Assembly (NCBI GenBank): GCA_913061335.1
Contig: CAJXTP010000198.1
Span: 1-5,491, forward strand
Direction of reading: 5' to 3'
Length of the DNA: 5,491 nt
From: an uncultured Loktanella sp.
Lineage (GTDB): Bacteria > Pseudomonadota > Alphaproteobacteria > Rhodobacterales > Rhodobacteraceae
The position numbers and the translations under genes are program-made. The notes beneath the pieces are model-generated. The model did no database searches. It was given only the letters and a program-made list of their open reading frames with translations, and had not been told where the DNA came from. Positions 5,443 through 5,491 of this stretch are shown here, one piece after another. Every line of letters starts with the position of its first letter. Position 1 is the stretch's first letter.

Positions 5443-5491
5443 CTGTCTCTTATACACATCTGACGCTGCCGACGAATAGAGAGGTGTAGAT
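5443..5491. other. Illumina Nextera adapter contamination (non-genomic)
   Basis: The last 49 bases are synthetic. 5443-5461 is CTGTCTCTTATACACATCT, the 19-bp Tn5 mosaic end used in Nextera libraries. 5462-5475 is GACGCTGCCGACGA, the reverse complement of the Read 1 primer arm. 5476-5483, ATAGAGAG, is the reverse complement of i5 index CTCTCTAT (S502/N502). 5484-5491, GTGTAGAT, starts the P5 reverse complement. All four segments are in the correct order with no mismatch, as expected from read-through of a short insert. Confidence 0.99.

Noticed and set aside
5443..5461. Tn5 mosaic end as a sign of a transposon
   Set aside because: It is joined directly to the Nextera Read 1 arm, an i5 index and P5 sequence, so it is library adapter.

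Overview
The window looks like chromosomal DNA of an alphaproteobacterium, most probably a marine Roseobacter-group member (Rhodobacterales) with moderate GC content. Three things point there: an RNase J gene coupled to what looks like the end of a type III pantothenate kinase gene, an RhlE-like DEAD-box helicase with a TTG start and a long charged tail, and a Caulobacter/Rhodobacter-style housekeeping promoter (TTGACG with GCTA). The genus cannot be fixed from the sequence alone.

Layout, left to right. At 89-658 (+) is a small predicted lipoprotein with features of the TbpB-like beta-barrel family, closed by a Rho-independent terminator at 692-716. At 742-1353 (+) is an uncharacterised cysteine- and histidine-containing protein whose middle resembles half of an Ada-type zinc site. 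Only 33 nt later, at 1387-1896 (+), is a small exported or lipidated protein that I do not recognise; the two probably share a transcript. A good promoter overlaps the stop codon of that gene and drives a leader of about 80 nt with two hairpins. The second hairpin runs right up to the ribosome binding site of the DEAD-box RNA helicase gene (2010-3566, +). A strong bidirectional terminator (3581-3617) separates the helicase from the convergent minus-strand genes. Between that terminator and the rnj stop codon is a 26-base palindromic element (3648-3673). The minus strand carries RNase J (3681-5360) and, overlapping its start by ATGA, the last 27 codons of a gene best explained as coaX (5357-5442).

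The final 49 bases (5443-5491) are not genomic. They match the reverse complement of an Illumina Nextera Read 1 adapter, including the 19-bp mosaic end, an 8-base i5 index (S502/N502) and the start of the P5 arm. The contig therefore ends in untrimmed adapter and the true biological sequence stops at about 5442.

Functionally, the right two thirds concern RNA metabolism: an RNA-unwinding ATPase and a 5'-3' exo/endoribonuclease lie tail to tail. The left third holds two envelope proteins and one orphan. I see no phage, CRISPR, toxin-antitoxin, insertion sequence or defence system. The most interesting items are the structured helicase leader with two mutually exclusive folds, the Ada-like orphan protein and the palindromic repeat.
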